The notes: generated by a model not told the origin, from the sequence alone. 20,755 bases of DNA from Candidatus Sungbacteria bacterium RIFCSPLOWO2_01_FULL_47_10 (GCA_001820675.1 MHQO01000050.1:999-21753), one strand, 5' to 3'. Positions 13,071 through 19,729 are shown, numbered from the stretch's first letter. Program-made: numbers and translations.

Positions 13071-13940
13071 ATGAATGCAAAGACTGGCTGGATAGAAGGA
13101 TGCCCGACACAATACCTGCTTGCAGGCGATTGGCATGATTTTCCAGTGCGATTCCGCTGGCAGAGCGGGCTGTGGCTGGAATTATTTGATAAACATGCTG
13201 ATTATGTCGTTTCTGAAATTCAACGGGCAAAACTCAGCGGCAAATTCATTCTCTATTTAAGTTGTCCCGTATCGAGTGCTGGAGGAGGCCATAGCCGCAC
13301 GAATATTGAAATCGCAACATTCGCGGCGCATAACCTGATTAAAAAAATTGGTTCTCGTTTTTGGATTTTAAACCCAGGGCTTTACCAACTGCAATCCCGC
13401 GAGGGTTTTAATCTCCTTAAAACGCATGCGCACATATTGGGCCTTGAGAAAGGTCTTGGAAAAGAAATAGACCTTATCGCACTTCAGAAAGAATCTCCCG
13501 TAACGGGAGGGGATTATATGCGTTTTTGGTCGCGGGTTCTGGTTGAAGACGGCGATAACAACCTCGGGGGACGTTTTGATGCCTATTATTTCGTCGGTCC
13601 AAGTGACACCCACGGATTTTTTACGAATCACGGAGCAACAACCGTAACGGATGGCATCGAAAATTATTTTGCCCGCAAACTCGCGACCAATCAGGAGTTC
13701 AGAGAGTATTTCCAAAATGACAGCGTGGAAGAAAAATTTTTCAAATATTATTCCCTCAAAGCAGGGGCTCATTTCAGTCTTGGTTCGCACGATGAATATG
13801 CAATTTGGGAAACCCTGAACAGAATCCGACTCACGGACCGCGGCATTACAGCACAAATCCCGGGATATTTCGACGGAAGACAAATCGGATTCGGCTTGGC
13901 GGAGTCAAAAACAGCGCAGGGCTATTCACTTCCGGAATGA
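13071..13940 (+). CDS. conserved-looking protein of unknown function, possible Rossmann-like enzyme
   Basis: 289 residues from the ATG at 13071; the frame is open to an ATG at 13011, but that lies inside the promoter. No signal peptide or membrane segment. A first region with strand KFILYLSCPVSSAGGG, then TNIEIATFAAHNLIKKIG and FWILNPGLYQL, resembles the Gly-rich strand, EIA helix and next strand seen in nucleoside 2-deoxyribosyltransferase-like folds. GGDYMRFWSRVLVEDGDNNLGG and FDAYYFVGPSDTHGFF follow and look like a conserved active-site area. The deoxyribosyltransferase link is only a fold-level impression, and the catalytic residues are not confirmed. Single-gene unit ending at a two-way terminator. 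Confidence 0.7.
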   Translation: MNAKTGWIEGCPTQYLLAGDWHDFPVRFRWQSGLWLELFDKHADYVVSEIQRAKLSGKFILYLSCPVSSAGGGHSRTNIEIATFAAHNLIKKIGSRFWILNPGLYQLQSREGFNLLKTHAHILGLEKGLGKEIDLIALQKESPVTGGDYMRFWSRVLVEDGDNNLGGRFDAYYFVGPSDTHGFFTNHGATTVTDGIENYFARKLATNQEFREYFQNDSVEEKFFKYYSLKAGAHFSLGSHDEYAIWETLNRIRLTDRGITAQIPGYFDGRQIGFGLAESKTAQGYSLPE

Positions 13941-13942
13941 TA

Positions 13943-13970
13943 AAACCCGCATATATTTGCGGGTATTTCT
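13943..13970. terminator. bidirectional terminator between convergent genes
   Basis: ACCCGCA (13945-13951) pairs with TGCGGGT (13958-13964). T-rich tails lie on both strands, serving the plus-strand gene before it and the minus-strand thioredoxin gene after it. Confidence 0.75.
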
Positions 13971-13991
13971 ATTGCGCCGGTTTCCATACAT

Positions 13992-15233
13992 TTACCCGAA
14001 CGTAAACGTAAATGCCTTGAGCCCGGGGTTCTCGATTATTATTTCCAGTGTGTGCTCGCCATAGCCGTTTTTATCCTGGATGAGTTTATATAACCGGTCT
14101 TCTTGTATGATCGCCTCCGAAGAGCTCTCCTTTACAACAACGTCCGCGCCTGCGGTGTCTGCGGTCAAGGGTTTTCCGTCGCGTAAAATCTTAATTGATG
14201 CGCCCGCTTCCGAACTTGCAACAAAATAAACATCTTTCGAATCGTATCGAAAAATGATTTTCGCCCCGTCGTTTCTGTTTTCTGCAAATTCACTCTGGAT
14301 ATTCCAGTTTCCACCAAGATACAGCGAGTTTGTACCCACATCGCTTGGCACGGAAAAATTTAAAACTCCCGTCAGTCCCGAAACGCCATTGCCAAGATTT
14401 TTATTTCTTGACGCTCCAAAATAGGTTTCGGGGCTCTTCACGCGCGTAAAATCAACCGAAATCACACCTTCCGGACGGACCATATCTTCTGCGATCTTTT
14501 GCTTGACACCAAAAACTTCAGCCCGTTCGGCAAGTAACGCATGAATTTTCTTTTCGGTTTCCTCATATGCCCCTTCTCCGATGTGGTCATAGATAATAAA
14601 TCCATCAATATCAATCAGGTATTTCCGCGGCCAATAACGATTATTATACGCAGTCCATGTGCTGTAGTCGTTATCTAATACAACCGGATATTGGATGTTG
14701 AATTTCTTCACGGCATCAAGAACATTGGAATATTCTTTTTCAAATTCGAATTCTGGCGTGTGAACCCCGATGATTTCAAGCCCCATTTCTTCATATGTGC
14801 CATACCAGCTGTTCAGATATGGAGTAGTGCGCTGACAATTAATGCAACTATATGTCCAAAAATCCACTAAGATGATCTTTTTCCCAATGATGTCCGCAAT
14901 CGTAATGGGACCGGCCTGTCCCGAACTCATCGGAGGAGTATTGATAAAACCGTGAGGATTCACGATTTCTCGCGCCCGCAAATATTTTTTTGCTTTTTCT
15001 GACAAAATCGCGGAACGGTCCGGTGCCGCAAGGATACGTTCCGCCGAAACCGGATTATTGATGAAAACTTCTCCATTGCCCTCCTGCTCGTTCCGCAAAA
15101 ACGGTTCGGTAATTTTTATTTCTGCGTTTTCTGGTGCAATTCGCGCAGGTTTTTGGCTTTCCAAATAATAAATGACCCCGACAATAACGAGCAGTACGAT
15201 TCCAAGGGTTATTTTTTTTATGCGTGAGTTCAT
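13992..15233 (-). CDS. membrane-anchored thioredoxin-like protein with DipZ-type C-terminal domain
   Basis: 413 residues. One N-terminal membrane anchor (about 6-23), a linker, then a thioredoxin-fold domain (about 90-245) with the redox pair C130-I-N-C133 in WTYSCINCQRT. It also has the family stretches YLNSWYGTYEEMGLEIIGVHTPEFEFE and WPRKYLIDIDGFI. The last part (about 270-413) matches the beta-rich C-terminal domain of DipZ-like proteins (VGTNSLYLGGNW, then EAIIQEDRLYKLI). It faces the outside of the cell and receives electrons from CcdA. In DipZ both parts are one protein; here they are two genes overlapping by four bases (ATGA), so they are translationally coupled. Confidence 0.9.
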   Translation of the reverse strand: MNSRIKKITLGIVLLVIVGVIYYLESQKPARIAPENAEIKITEPFLRNEQEGNGEVFINNPVSAERILAAPDRSAILSEKAKKYLRAREIVNPHGFINTPPMSSGQAGPITIADIIGKKIILVDFWTYSCINCQRTTPYLNSWYGTYEEMGLEIIGVHTPEFEFEKEYSNVLDAVKKFNIQYPVVLDNDYSTWTAYNNRYWPRKYLIDIDGFIIYDHIGEGAYEETEKKIHALLAERAEVFGVKQKIAEDMVRPEGVISVDFTRVKSPETYFGASRNKNLGNGVSGLTGVLNFSVPSDVGTNSLYLGGNWNIQSEFAENRNDGAKIIFRYDSKDVYFVASSEAGASIKILRDGKPLTADTAGADVVVKESSSEAIIQEDRLYKLIQDKNGYGEHTLEIIIENPGLKAFTFTFG

Positions 15234-15937
15234 CGAAGAAGAAATTGATTAAGGATCTCGAGATTGGCGACCAAGCTTAATTTTTGTGTGAATGCCAAAA
15301 TCCCCAAAACAACTATCAATGCCCCAAAAAATATGTTAATAATGCGGAGATATGGGACAATGCGGGTAATCCATGCGGTTGCTTGAGATGCAAAAATGCC
15401 TACGACCAAAAAAGGCAACCCGAGTCCGAGAGAATAAGAAAAAAGAAGGGTGAATGCCGATCCGGGCGCCGTTGCCGCAAGACCCAATATTCCGCCAAGA
15501 ACCGCGCCAACACACGGCGTCCAGCCTGCCGCAAACGTAGCCCCAAAGACGAACGATGTGATATATCGAGAACGAAATTGACGTTTTACCGTCAATGCGT
15601 GGCGTGCCTCCAGAAAAGGTATTTTTATCAACCCCATTAAGAAAAGACCGAATACGATTACAACCGCGCCCCCGATTCGAGAAAGCCATATTTGCATGTC
15701 GTATGCCGCACGATCAAGGAGGGTGTTCAGTGTGACCCCAACTACAGAAAATACAAGCGAGAAACCAAACACAAAGAAGAGGCTTGCAAGAAAAATATCA
15801 CGCCGTCGTGTTCCTGATTCTGAAATGGATGTTCCTGCAAGATATGCGAGAAAGGCGGGAATAAGGGGTAAGACACACGGGGAAAGAAATGAAACCAAAC
15901 CCCCGGCAAACGCAAATGCTATTGCTAAAGTATCCAT
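15230..15937 (-). CDS. ccdA: CcdA/DsbD-family transmembrane thiol-disulfide reductant carrier
   Basis: 235 residues with six membrane helices, the CcdA size. CcdA moves reducing power from cytosolic thioredoxin across the membrane to outer thiol proteins. The two redox cysteines are in their family motifs: FLSPCVLPLIPA (Cys21) in the first helix, and GWTPCVGAVLGG (Cys142) in the fourth. Family residues around them, including the paired Pro-Cys, are intact. No ribosome site precedes the ATG at 15937. It is the first gene of the operon with the DipZ-like thioredoxin. Upstream lie a palindromic operator and a leader hairpin, so expression is probably controlled. Confidence 0.93.
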   Translation of the reverse strand: MDTLAIAFAFAGGLVSFLSPCVLPLIPAFLAYLAGTSISESGTRRRDIFLASLFFVFGFSLVFSVVGVTLNTLLDRAAYDMQIWLSRIGGAVVIVFGLFLMGLIKIPFLEARHALTVKRQFRSRYITSFVFGATFAAGWTPCVGAVLGGILGLAATAPGSAFTLLFSYSLGLGLPFLVVGIFASQATAWITRIVPYLRIINIFFGALIVVLGILAFTQKLSLVANLEILNQFLLR

Positions 15938-15971
15938 AATTACGATGAGAAATAAAGAAAAGCGATAAATA

Positions 15972-16002
15972 TTAAAAACTTATACGCTTTAATGCGTATA
16001 AG
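15972..16002 (-). terminator. terminator or attenuator hairpin before ccdA
   Basis: CTTATACGC (15979-15987) and GCGTATAAG (15994-16002) are perfect arms; leftward, five T follow. It may end the XRE/membrane-protein transcript. If ccdA uses the promoter at 16034-16006 it lies in the ccdA leader and would act as an attenuator. Confidence 0.6.
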
Positions 16003-16005
16003 AAT

Positions 16006-16049
16006 AAAATATCTTATTCGACACCAAATGTAAAGTTTACTTTACATTT
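16006..16049 (-). promoter_or_regulatory. ccdA promoter with palindromic operator
   Basis: AAATGTAAAG (16026-16035) and CTTTACATTT (16040-16049) form a perfect 10-bp inverted repeat around TTTA. Leftward, TTTACA (16034-16029), a 17-bp spacer and TATTTT (16011-16006) make a usable promoter whose -35 lies in that palindrome. The regulator is not identified; the small XRE protein at 16480 is the nearest candidate. Confidence 0.5.
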
Positions 16050-16088
16050 TCCTGTGGAAAATCCCTATGTTTCATGTACCACATTGTT

Positions 16089-16454
16089 TCACAGTTTGAC
16101 TCTCCCATAAATAAAACCTCCCGCTTTTGCAAGAATCATTATAGAAAGGGCCAAAACAAGCCACGGGTCAACAGTGTGCTGAAAGCTCTGATACACAATC
16201 CCAATAAGAAGGAAACAGGCACCGGCCAAAAAAGCCATTCTGCCAGCCGTTTGAATGTGAAACGCTTCCCGTTCGTCTTTTCCACGTTCTCTCCAGACAA
16301 AACTGGCAAAGAACATAAAAAGCATGATGAGCACGAGAACGACAAACATTGAAAATTCATCAGGCATCCAAACATGAAACGGGTCAAGCAAGAGGGCCAA
16401 AAGAATAAGAAGAACGCCCGATATTCCAAGCTCCTGAAAAAAATAATCTTTCAT
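16089..16454 (-). CDS. small four-helix membrane protein, partner of the XRE regulator
   Basis: 121 residues, almost all hydrophobic, with about four membrane helices: GISGVLLILLALLL (about 10-24), FSMFVVLVLIMLFMFFASFVW (about 34-54), FLAGACFLLIGIVYQ (about 75-89) and WLVLALSIMILAKAGGFIYG (about 98-117). A charged loop, RERGKDEREAFH, lies between helices 2 and 3. It sits 25 bases after the XRE gene. Small XRE regulators paired with a short membrane protein having a DER-type loop are a known arrangement, which I link with DUF2178-like proteins, without proof. No Shine-Dalgarno sequence. Its job is unknown; a sensor for the regulator is possible. Confidence 0.75.
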   Translation of the reverse strand: MKDYFFQELGISGVLLILLALLLDPFHVWMPDEFSMFVVLVLIMLFMFFASFVWRERGKDEREAFHIQTAGRMAFLAGACFLLIGIVYQSFQHTVDPWLVLALSIMILAKAGGFIYGRVKL

Positions 16455-16479
16455 AAATTCGTCTTATTTATATAACATC

Positions 16480-16680
16480 CTAAATTTGAAACACTTCTTC
16501 GACTGTTGAATGAAAATATTGCGCAATTTTTAATGCAAGTTGAACCGATGGCGTATAATTTCCTTTTTCTATGGCAATAATAGTCTGGCGAGTAACACCA
16601 ACCGCCAGCGCAAGTTCTTCCTGTGTTATCCCTGCATGGAAACGAAATTGATACACATGATTTGTTACTTCTTCTCTCAT
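16480..16680 (-). CDS. XRE-family helix-turn-helix transcriptional regulator
   Basis: 66 residues, a bare DNA-binding domain with no effector part. The helix-turn-helix spans about 18-37 (GITQEELALAVGVTRQTIIA), followed by EKGNYTPSVQLALKIAQYF and VEEVF, the pattern of YozG-like small XRE proteins. It is the first gene of a two-gene unit with the membrane protein at 16089-16454. Small regulators of this kind usually control their own operon. The TTTACA palindrome before ccdA is a possible second target. No ribosome site is seen before the ATG. Confidence 0.9.
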   Translation of the reverse strand: MREEVTNHVYQFRFHAGITQEELALAVGVTRQTIIAIEKGNYTPSVQLALKIAQYFHSTVEEVFQI

Positions 16681-16731
16681 ATGTAATTGCCTGATTCAGA
16701 TAATATGCCAGACGACCAGTTACGGATGTTA

Positions 16732-17382
16732 TTACTCAAGAACAACCTTAAAATCATCTGGTTTTAATTTTGAACTGAATATACCTTCCAAAATATGGAT
16801 ATCGGGTATCGGATTGCCATCATTCGGCTCATTGGTTATAACGATAGTCCGAAAATCTGTTTTATCTCCATCCAGCACTAAATCAATAATTCCCGCGCCG
16901 TCAGCGGATAAATCGATATTTCCCGCTAAAAAAAATTCATTACTTTTACTATTTTTCATAATCCAACCCTCATAATAATTAGACCCCCTTGATTCGAGAA
17001 GGCCCGCCGCACGCATCCGTACATACGTTTTTTCGGCATAAAACGCAAGCCATGCCTTGCCGGTTGCCTTTCCGCGTCCAACATCTTTCATATCAACCCA
17101 CTGGGCATTTGAAATGACTTTCTCAAAAAGTTCAAATTTTTCCTGTTCTCTTTTTAAAGACCCGCTTTCGGCGAGGCGCACTTTTTCATCCAACTGCCTT
17201 GCCAATTCTTGTTCTCGTGACTGCCGCTCCATGGCCGCAATTTCGATCTTTTTTTGTGCGGCATTCCGCTCAAACTGAACATAGAGTGCACCGGCTCCGA
17301 CACCGACAATCGCAAATATCAACAATATTATCGATACTGCCATACCAGAATATGTAATAATGGCACTTTTGTTTGTTTTCAT
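16732..17382 (-). CDS. membrane-anchored protein with anti-sigma-like C-terminal domain
   Basis: 216 residues. Basic start, one membrane segment (about 8-34), coiled coil (about 38-88), then a globular outer domain (about 90-216). Residues 138-200 (YYEGWIMKN, FFLAGNIDLSADG, IIDLVLDGD, VITNEPNDGNPIP, HILEG) follow the pattern of the RskA-like anti-sigma C-terminal domain: Gly-Trp, Ala-Gly and the T-x-E-P turn. The cytoplasmic sigma-binding part of such proteins is missing, since only seven residues precede the membrane segment, and no sigma factor gene lies nearby. An outer-face domain of another function is therefore as likely. AAAG precedes the ATG. Confidence 0.6.
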   Translation of the reverse strand: MKTNKSAIITYSGMAVSIILLIFAIVGVGAGALYVQFERNAAQKKIEIAAMERQSREQELARQLDEKVRLAESGSLKREQEKFELFEKVISNAQWVDMKDVGRGKATGKAWLAFYAEKTYVRMRAAGLLESRGSNYYEGWIMKNSKSNEFFLAGNIDLSADGAGIIDLVLDGDKTDFRTIVITNEPNDGNPIPDIHILEGIFSSKLKPDDFKVVLE

Positions 17383-17598
17383 ATATCTTTATTCTATACT
17401 GCGACCCGTGTAAAAATCCATAGGAAATACAAAATATATCATTGCATTCACCCTTTCGCTCCGCAAATCTTACGGGTATTCAATTGCAGAGAAGGAATTT
17501 AAGCGACATTAAAAGACATTAACGACATAAAAGACATATGCATTTATAGGAGTTTTTTATAAAACATTGATATTTCAATTTATAAGTTACCACGACTT
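17383..17598. other. intergenic region with 10-bp-spaced GACAT repeats
   Basis: Between the two diverging genes I see no gene. GACAT occurs at 17505, 17515, 17524 and 17533, roughly one helical turn apart, which fits stacked binding of a regulator or a short tandem repeat. Nothing else is assignable. Confidence 0.4.
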
Positions 17599-17630
17599 TG
17601 TAACACATGAAACCATGTAACACATGAAAC
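17599..17630. repeat. direct repeat before yraN
   Basis: TGTAACACATGAAAC occurs twice (17599-17613 and 17616-17630), 17 bases apart, ending four bases before the yraN ATG. The same pair of TGAAAC elements 17 apart lies reversed at 16069-16091. Confidence 0.7.
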
Positions 17631-17634
17631 ACTT

Positions 17635-18027
17635 ATGGTGAAATCGAAAAAAAGGGAATTCGGTGATGCCGGAGAAAAAATCGCAACCGAGCTTTTATTG
17701 CAAAACGGGTACCGGATTGTTGAAACTAATTTTAGAGTAAAGAATTTGGGTGAGATTGATATTGTAAGTATTCAAGAAAAACAAATAGTCTTTGTTGAGG
17801 TGAAGACGCGAAATGTTTCATATGAAACATCATTCCCGATTGGTTTTGCTATTGGCCCAAAAAAGAAAAGGAATCTCAAAAGAATTTGCCAGATTTATCT
17901 CCTCAACAATGAATATCCTCAAAATCAAGATTGGCGCGTCGATGCGATTTTTGTTTCTGTAAACCGTGAAACTGGTTCGTATGAAACACAACATATTGAG
18001 AATATTCTTTGGGATGAGTACTATTAA
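17635..18027 (+). CDS. yraN: YraN/UPF0102-family endonuclease-like protein
   Basis: 130 residues, typical length. The family has a restriction-endonuclease-like (PD-(D/E)xK) fold; the cellular role is not settled. Seen here: the first helix KREFGDAGEKIATELLLQNGY, LGEIDIV (38-44) with the acidic metal-binding pair, and FVEVKTRN (53-60) with the E-x-K catalytic pair, then KKKRNLKRICQIYL and WRVDAIFVSV. The start is preceded by a direct repeat instead of a ribosome site. The coding sequence contains a perfect palindrome, ATGTTTCATATGAAACAT, at 17813-17830. Confidence 0.93.
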   Translation: MVKSKKREFGDAGEKIATELLLQNGYRIVETNFRVKNLGEIDIVSIQEKQIVFVEVKTRNVSYETSFPIGFAIGPKKKRNLKRICQIYLLNNEYPQNQDWRVDAIFVSVNRETGSYETQHIENILWDEYY

Positions 18028-18090
18028 AACATGAAACTGGTTTATATGAAACATCGGGCCGTAGTATATCGGCAGTACGAGCGCTTTGGG

Positions 18091-18190
18091 GTTGAGCACC
18101 ATATTCGGGGTGTAGTATACCGGCAGTACGCCTGCTTTGGGAGCAGGTAGACCGAGTTCGATTCTCGGCACCCCGAATATGGTGCTCAAC
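18091..18190. repeat. inverted repeat enclosing tRNA-Pro
   Basis: GTTGAGCACCATATT (18091-18105) and AATATGGTGCTCAAC (18176-18190) are perfect 15-base arms directly beside the acceptor strands of the inner tRNA. Together with the acceptor stem they make a 22-bp helix (18091-18112 with 18169-18190). Confidence 0.9.
18106..18176 (+). tRNA. tRNA-Pro (TGG)
   Basis: Complete cloverleaf. Acceptor CGGGGTG pairs with CACCCCG; D stem GTAT/GTAC; anticodon stem CCTGC/GCAGG around TTTGGGA, anticodon TGG (18138-18140); T stem CCGAG/CTCGG around TTCGATT; discriminator A; CCA not encoded. The acceptor stem continues perfectly into the flanking 15-bp inverted repeat, so normal 5' and 3' processing must cut a very long helix. 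Confidence 0.92.
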
Positions 18191-18347
18191 GGGAGTAATG
18201 TTATTTCTCTCTAGAAATTTCGAGAAGAAATTTGCTTAGGCTTGGTTCGATTCCCAGTGGCCCGAATGAGTGAATCAAATGAGAAATATAGCAATACAGT
18301 TGTTTTTTTCGTAAGTCGAAGATAATATTTTTAAAATTACAAAAATT

Positions 18348-18377
18348 AAAATCGCCCTGCGTTAGCAGGGTGATTTT
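18348..18377. terminator. bidirectional terminator
   Basis: AAAATCGCCCTGC (18348-18360) pairs with GCAGGGTGATTTT (18365-18377) around GTTA, one G-T pair. It lies between the tRNA region and the end of the minus-strand gene at 18405 and can serve both. Confidence 0.75.
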
Positions 18378-18404
18378 GTGGACGCACAACTTGCTTCTTT
18401 TGTT

Positions 18405-18938
18405 CTAATATTTAAACAGTGTGCCTATTCGGATGATTACTGATGCCAAAGAATTGGTTACGATCAATTTATATACATCGTCAACATGATATGACTCCGA
18501 AACAAACGTAAGAACGGTCGATGTAAAAAGAAGCAAAACCCAGGCAACAACAAATACTTCGCCCAAGACCCTATAAGACCTTGATGTGCCGGTTCGGATT
18601 CTTACTTCTTTGAGGACTAAATAAATACCGATAATGCCGAGATATGGATCCGATAATGAATCTGCGAGACGAATCGTCGAGTGAGGGATGTATGACTGCA
18701 AAAAGAAACTTACAAGAATTACCACAAAATATGCGTGCGTTATAAATGCAAACAAACTGTAGAGAATGTCAAGGGAGTGGTTTTGAATAAACTCCGAGAA
18801 ATTCTTGTGCCCGCACTTAAGACTGACAAGACTGCCCTTGCCATTACATTCTTGGTTTTCTGATTCCCCGCAAACCAAGAATCGCATATGTCCTTCAAAG
18901 AATCCCTTGAAGGTTTTAAACAGTTTTTTCCAAGTCAT
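18405..18938 (-). CDS. unknown membrane protein with Cys-rich N-terminus
   Basis: 177 residues. The N-terminal 45 residues are cytosolic-looking and contain three cysteines (about 23, 31, 42) and CGH. Then come three or four membrane segments: ILYSLFAFITHAYFVVILVSFFLQS (about 58-82), YLGIIGIYLVLKEV (about 98-111), GEVFVVAWVLLLFTSTVLTFV (about 126-146), and a weak last one (about 157-175). YLVLKEVRIR and the following Arg-rich loop, then GE-FVV, look like a conserved core, but I cannot name the family. GAAGAG stands before the ATG. Single gene with a terminator after it. Confidence 0.7.
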   Translation of the reverse strand: MTWKKLFKTFKGFFEGHMRFLVCGESENQECNGKGSLVSLKCGHKNFSEFIQNHSLDILYSLFAFITHAYFVVILVSFFLQSYIPHSTIRLADSLSDPYLGIIGIYLVLKEVRIRTGTSRSYRVLGEVFVVAWVLLLFTSTVLTFVSESYHVDDVYKLIVTNSLASVIIRIGTLFKY

Positions 18939-19246
18939 ATCTCTTCACTTAATTTAAAGACTAAAGAAACGATGAAATTGATGAATCGTTCCGACTGTAT
19001 CGGAACTCGGTGAATCAGCATCTCGCTTCGCATAAACGATTTTTTCGGAAAGCGAACGAAATGAGCGATTTACCGATTTCAACAAATCCGCCGTATTTGT
19101 CTTAAGTCCTTAAAAAAGCGCAGAGACCAGACTTGACCACCCGGGTTAACCGGATTGAAAGAATATTCCCCAAAACGCTATTCTTTTTTGAATGTGCCGT
19201 CGGTTCCGTTCACAGTTTTTACCCCACGTTCTTCACACCCTGTAAA
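18939..19246. other. gene-poor region
   Basis: No substantial gene. It holds a perfect small hairpin, GTTCCGA (18988-18994) with TCGGAAC (19000-19006), and a near-palindrome around CCCGGGTTAACCGG (19140-19153). A 27-codon minus-strand frame starting with GTG at 19261 and ending at 19178 has a protein-like composition (GCEERGVKTVNGTDGTFKKE) but starts inside a terminator stem. Confidence 0.4.
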
Positions 19247-19380
19247 CAAAAAACCTCTCACTTTTTCTTGAGAGGACCCATAAATGGCTTCTTCGTGTCG
19301 CTTTGGGCCTGACAAACTTTAGCGCTTATCAGGAGGATAAGATAAAATCATACTGATTTTAAGCCACTTTACCCCTCCTC
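19247..19380 (-). ncRNA. candidate 134-nt small RNA of unknown class
   Basis: It is bounded on the minus strand by a strong promoter and by a terminator: CCTCTCAAG (19275-19267) and the matching GTGAGAGG (19261-19254), then six T. It has no good open frame; the longest is a 10-codon frame at 19351-19319. A hairpin CTTATC/GATAAG shows the loop CTCCT, able to pair with the GAGGAGG near the 5' end. A GTCAGGCCC string recalls SRP RNA, but the rest of that fold is absent, so I leave it unassigned. Confidence 0.5.
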
Positions 19381-19386
19381 TCTTTT

Positions 19387-19415
19387 ATTATAGCATGTCT
19401 ATTATTTTGACGCAA
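19387..19415 (-). promoter_or_regulatory. strong promoter of the candidate RNA
   Basis: Leftward: TTGCGT (19415-19410), a 17-bp spacer and a perfect TATAAT (19392-19387) with TGC before it. Confidence 0.7.
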
Positions 19416-19522
19416 ATGGGATACCAATAGTTAAAAGTTCTATTGTGTCGCTTAGTATTCGCGCAAGCGTCATTCGCGTTTTGTCCATATCGTTTCGTTT
19501 TTAATTTTTTCAAAAAAATTCC
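19416..19522. other. intergenic, nothing assigned
   Basis: AT-rich sequence between two outward-facing promoters. I see no gene or strong structure. Confidence 0.4.
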
Positions 19523-19551
19523 TTGATTCCTCCTAAAAAGATGTTTACAAT
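19523..19551 (+). promoter_or_regulatory. promoter of the fibronectin-repeat gene
   Basis: TTGATT (19523-19528), a 17-bp spacer and TACAAT (19546-19551). It implies a leader of about 170 bases, which contains the hairpin CGAAGC-CGTT-GCTTCG near 19583-19598. Confidence 0.55.
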
Positions 19552-19729
19552 AAACTTGAAATAAATTCGCTTAAGTTAGTGACGAAGCCGTTGCTTCGCC
19601 GTTGGTCGATCTACGACGCGATACATGAATGAAATTATTTTTTATCAAATAATGTAAGCCCTCAACCCTCCTGCGAGGAAATAATTCATCATATTGTTTG
19701 TTCGATGGGGGGGTGGAAAAATTTAACCT

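Larger units (their letters stand above)
18055..18265 (+). tRNA. interrupted tRNA-Pro-like gene, two halves around an inserted tRNA
   Basis: 5' half 18055-18090: acceptor CGGGCCG, D arm GTAT/GTAC, G, stem strand AGCGC, loop TTTGGG (TGG anticodon at 18087-18089). It is nearly the 5' half of the intact tRNA-Pro. 3' half about 18231-18265: stem strand TTGCT, TAGG, T arm CTTGG-TTCGATT-CCCAG (one mismatch), acceptor TGGCCCG, A. The two acceptor strands pair at all seven positions (one G-T). The anticodon stem pairs at four of five. The insert starts just after loop position 37, the classic tRNA intron site. It may be functional after removal of about 140 bases, or dead. Confidence 0.5.

Noticed and set aside
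12455..13230. Minus-strand frames with GIEPP, GIEPW and similar strings
   Set aside because: These are the usual antisense translations of tRNA T arms and not proteins.
17830..18389. Two minus-strand frames across the tRNA-Pro region
   Set aside because: Antisense translations of the tRNA halves; they contain the same T-arm strings.
19247..19380. Assignment of the candidate RNA as SRP RNA
   Set aside because: GTCAGGCCC matches part of the SRP core, but the tetraloop and the AGCAGCC partner strand are missing.
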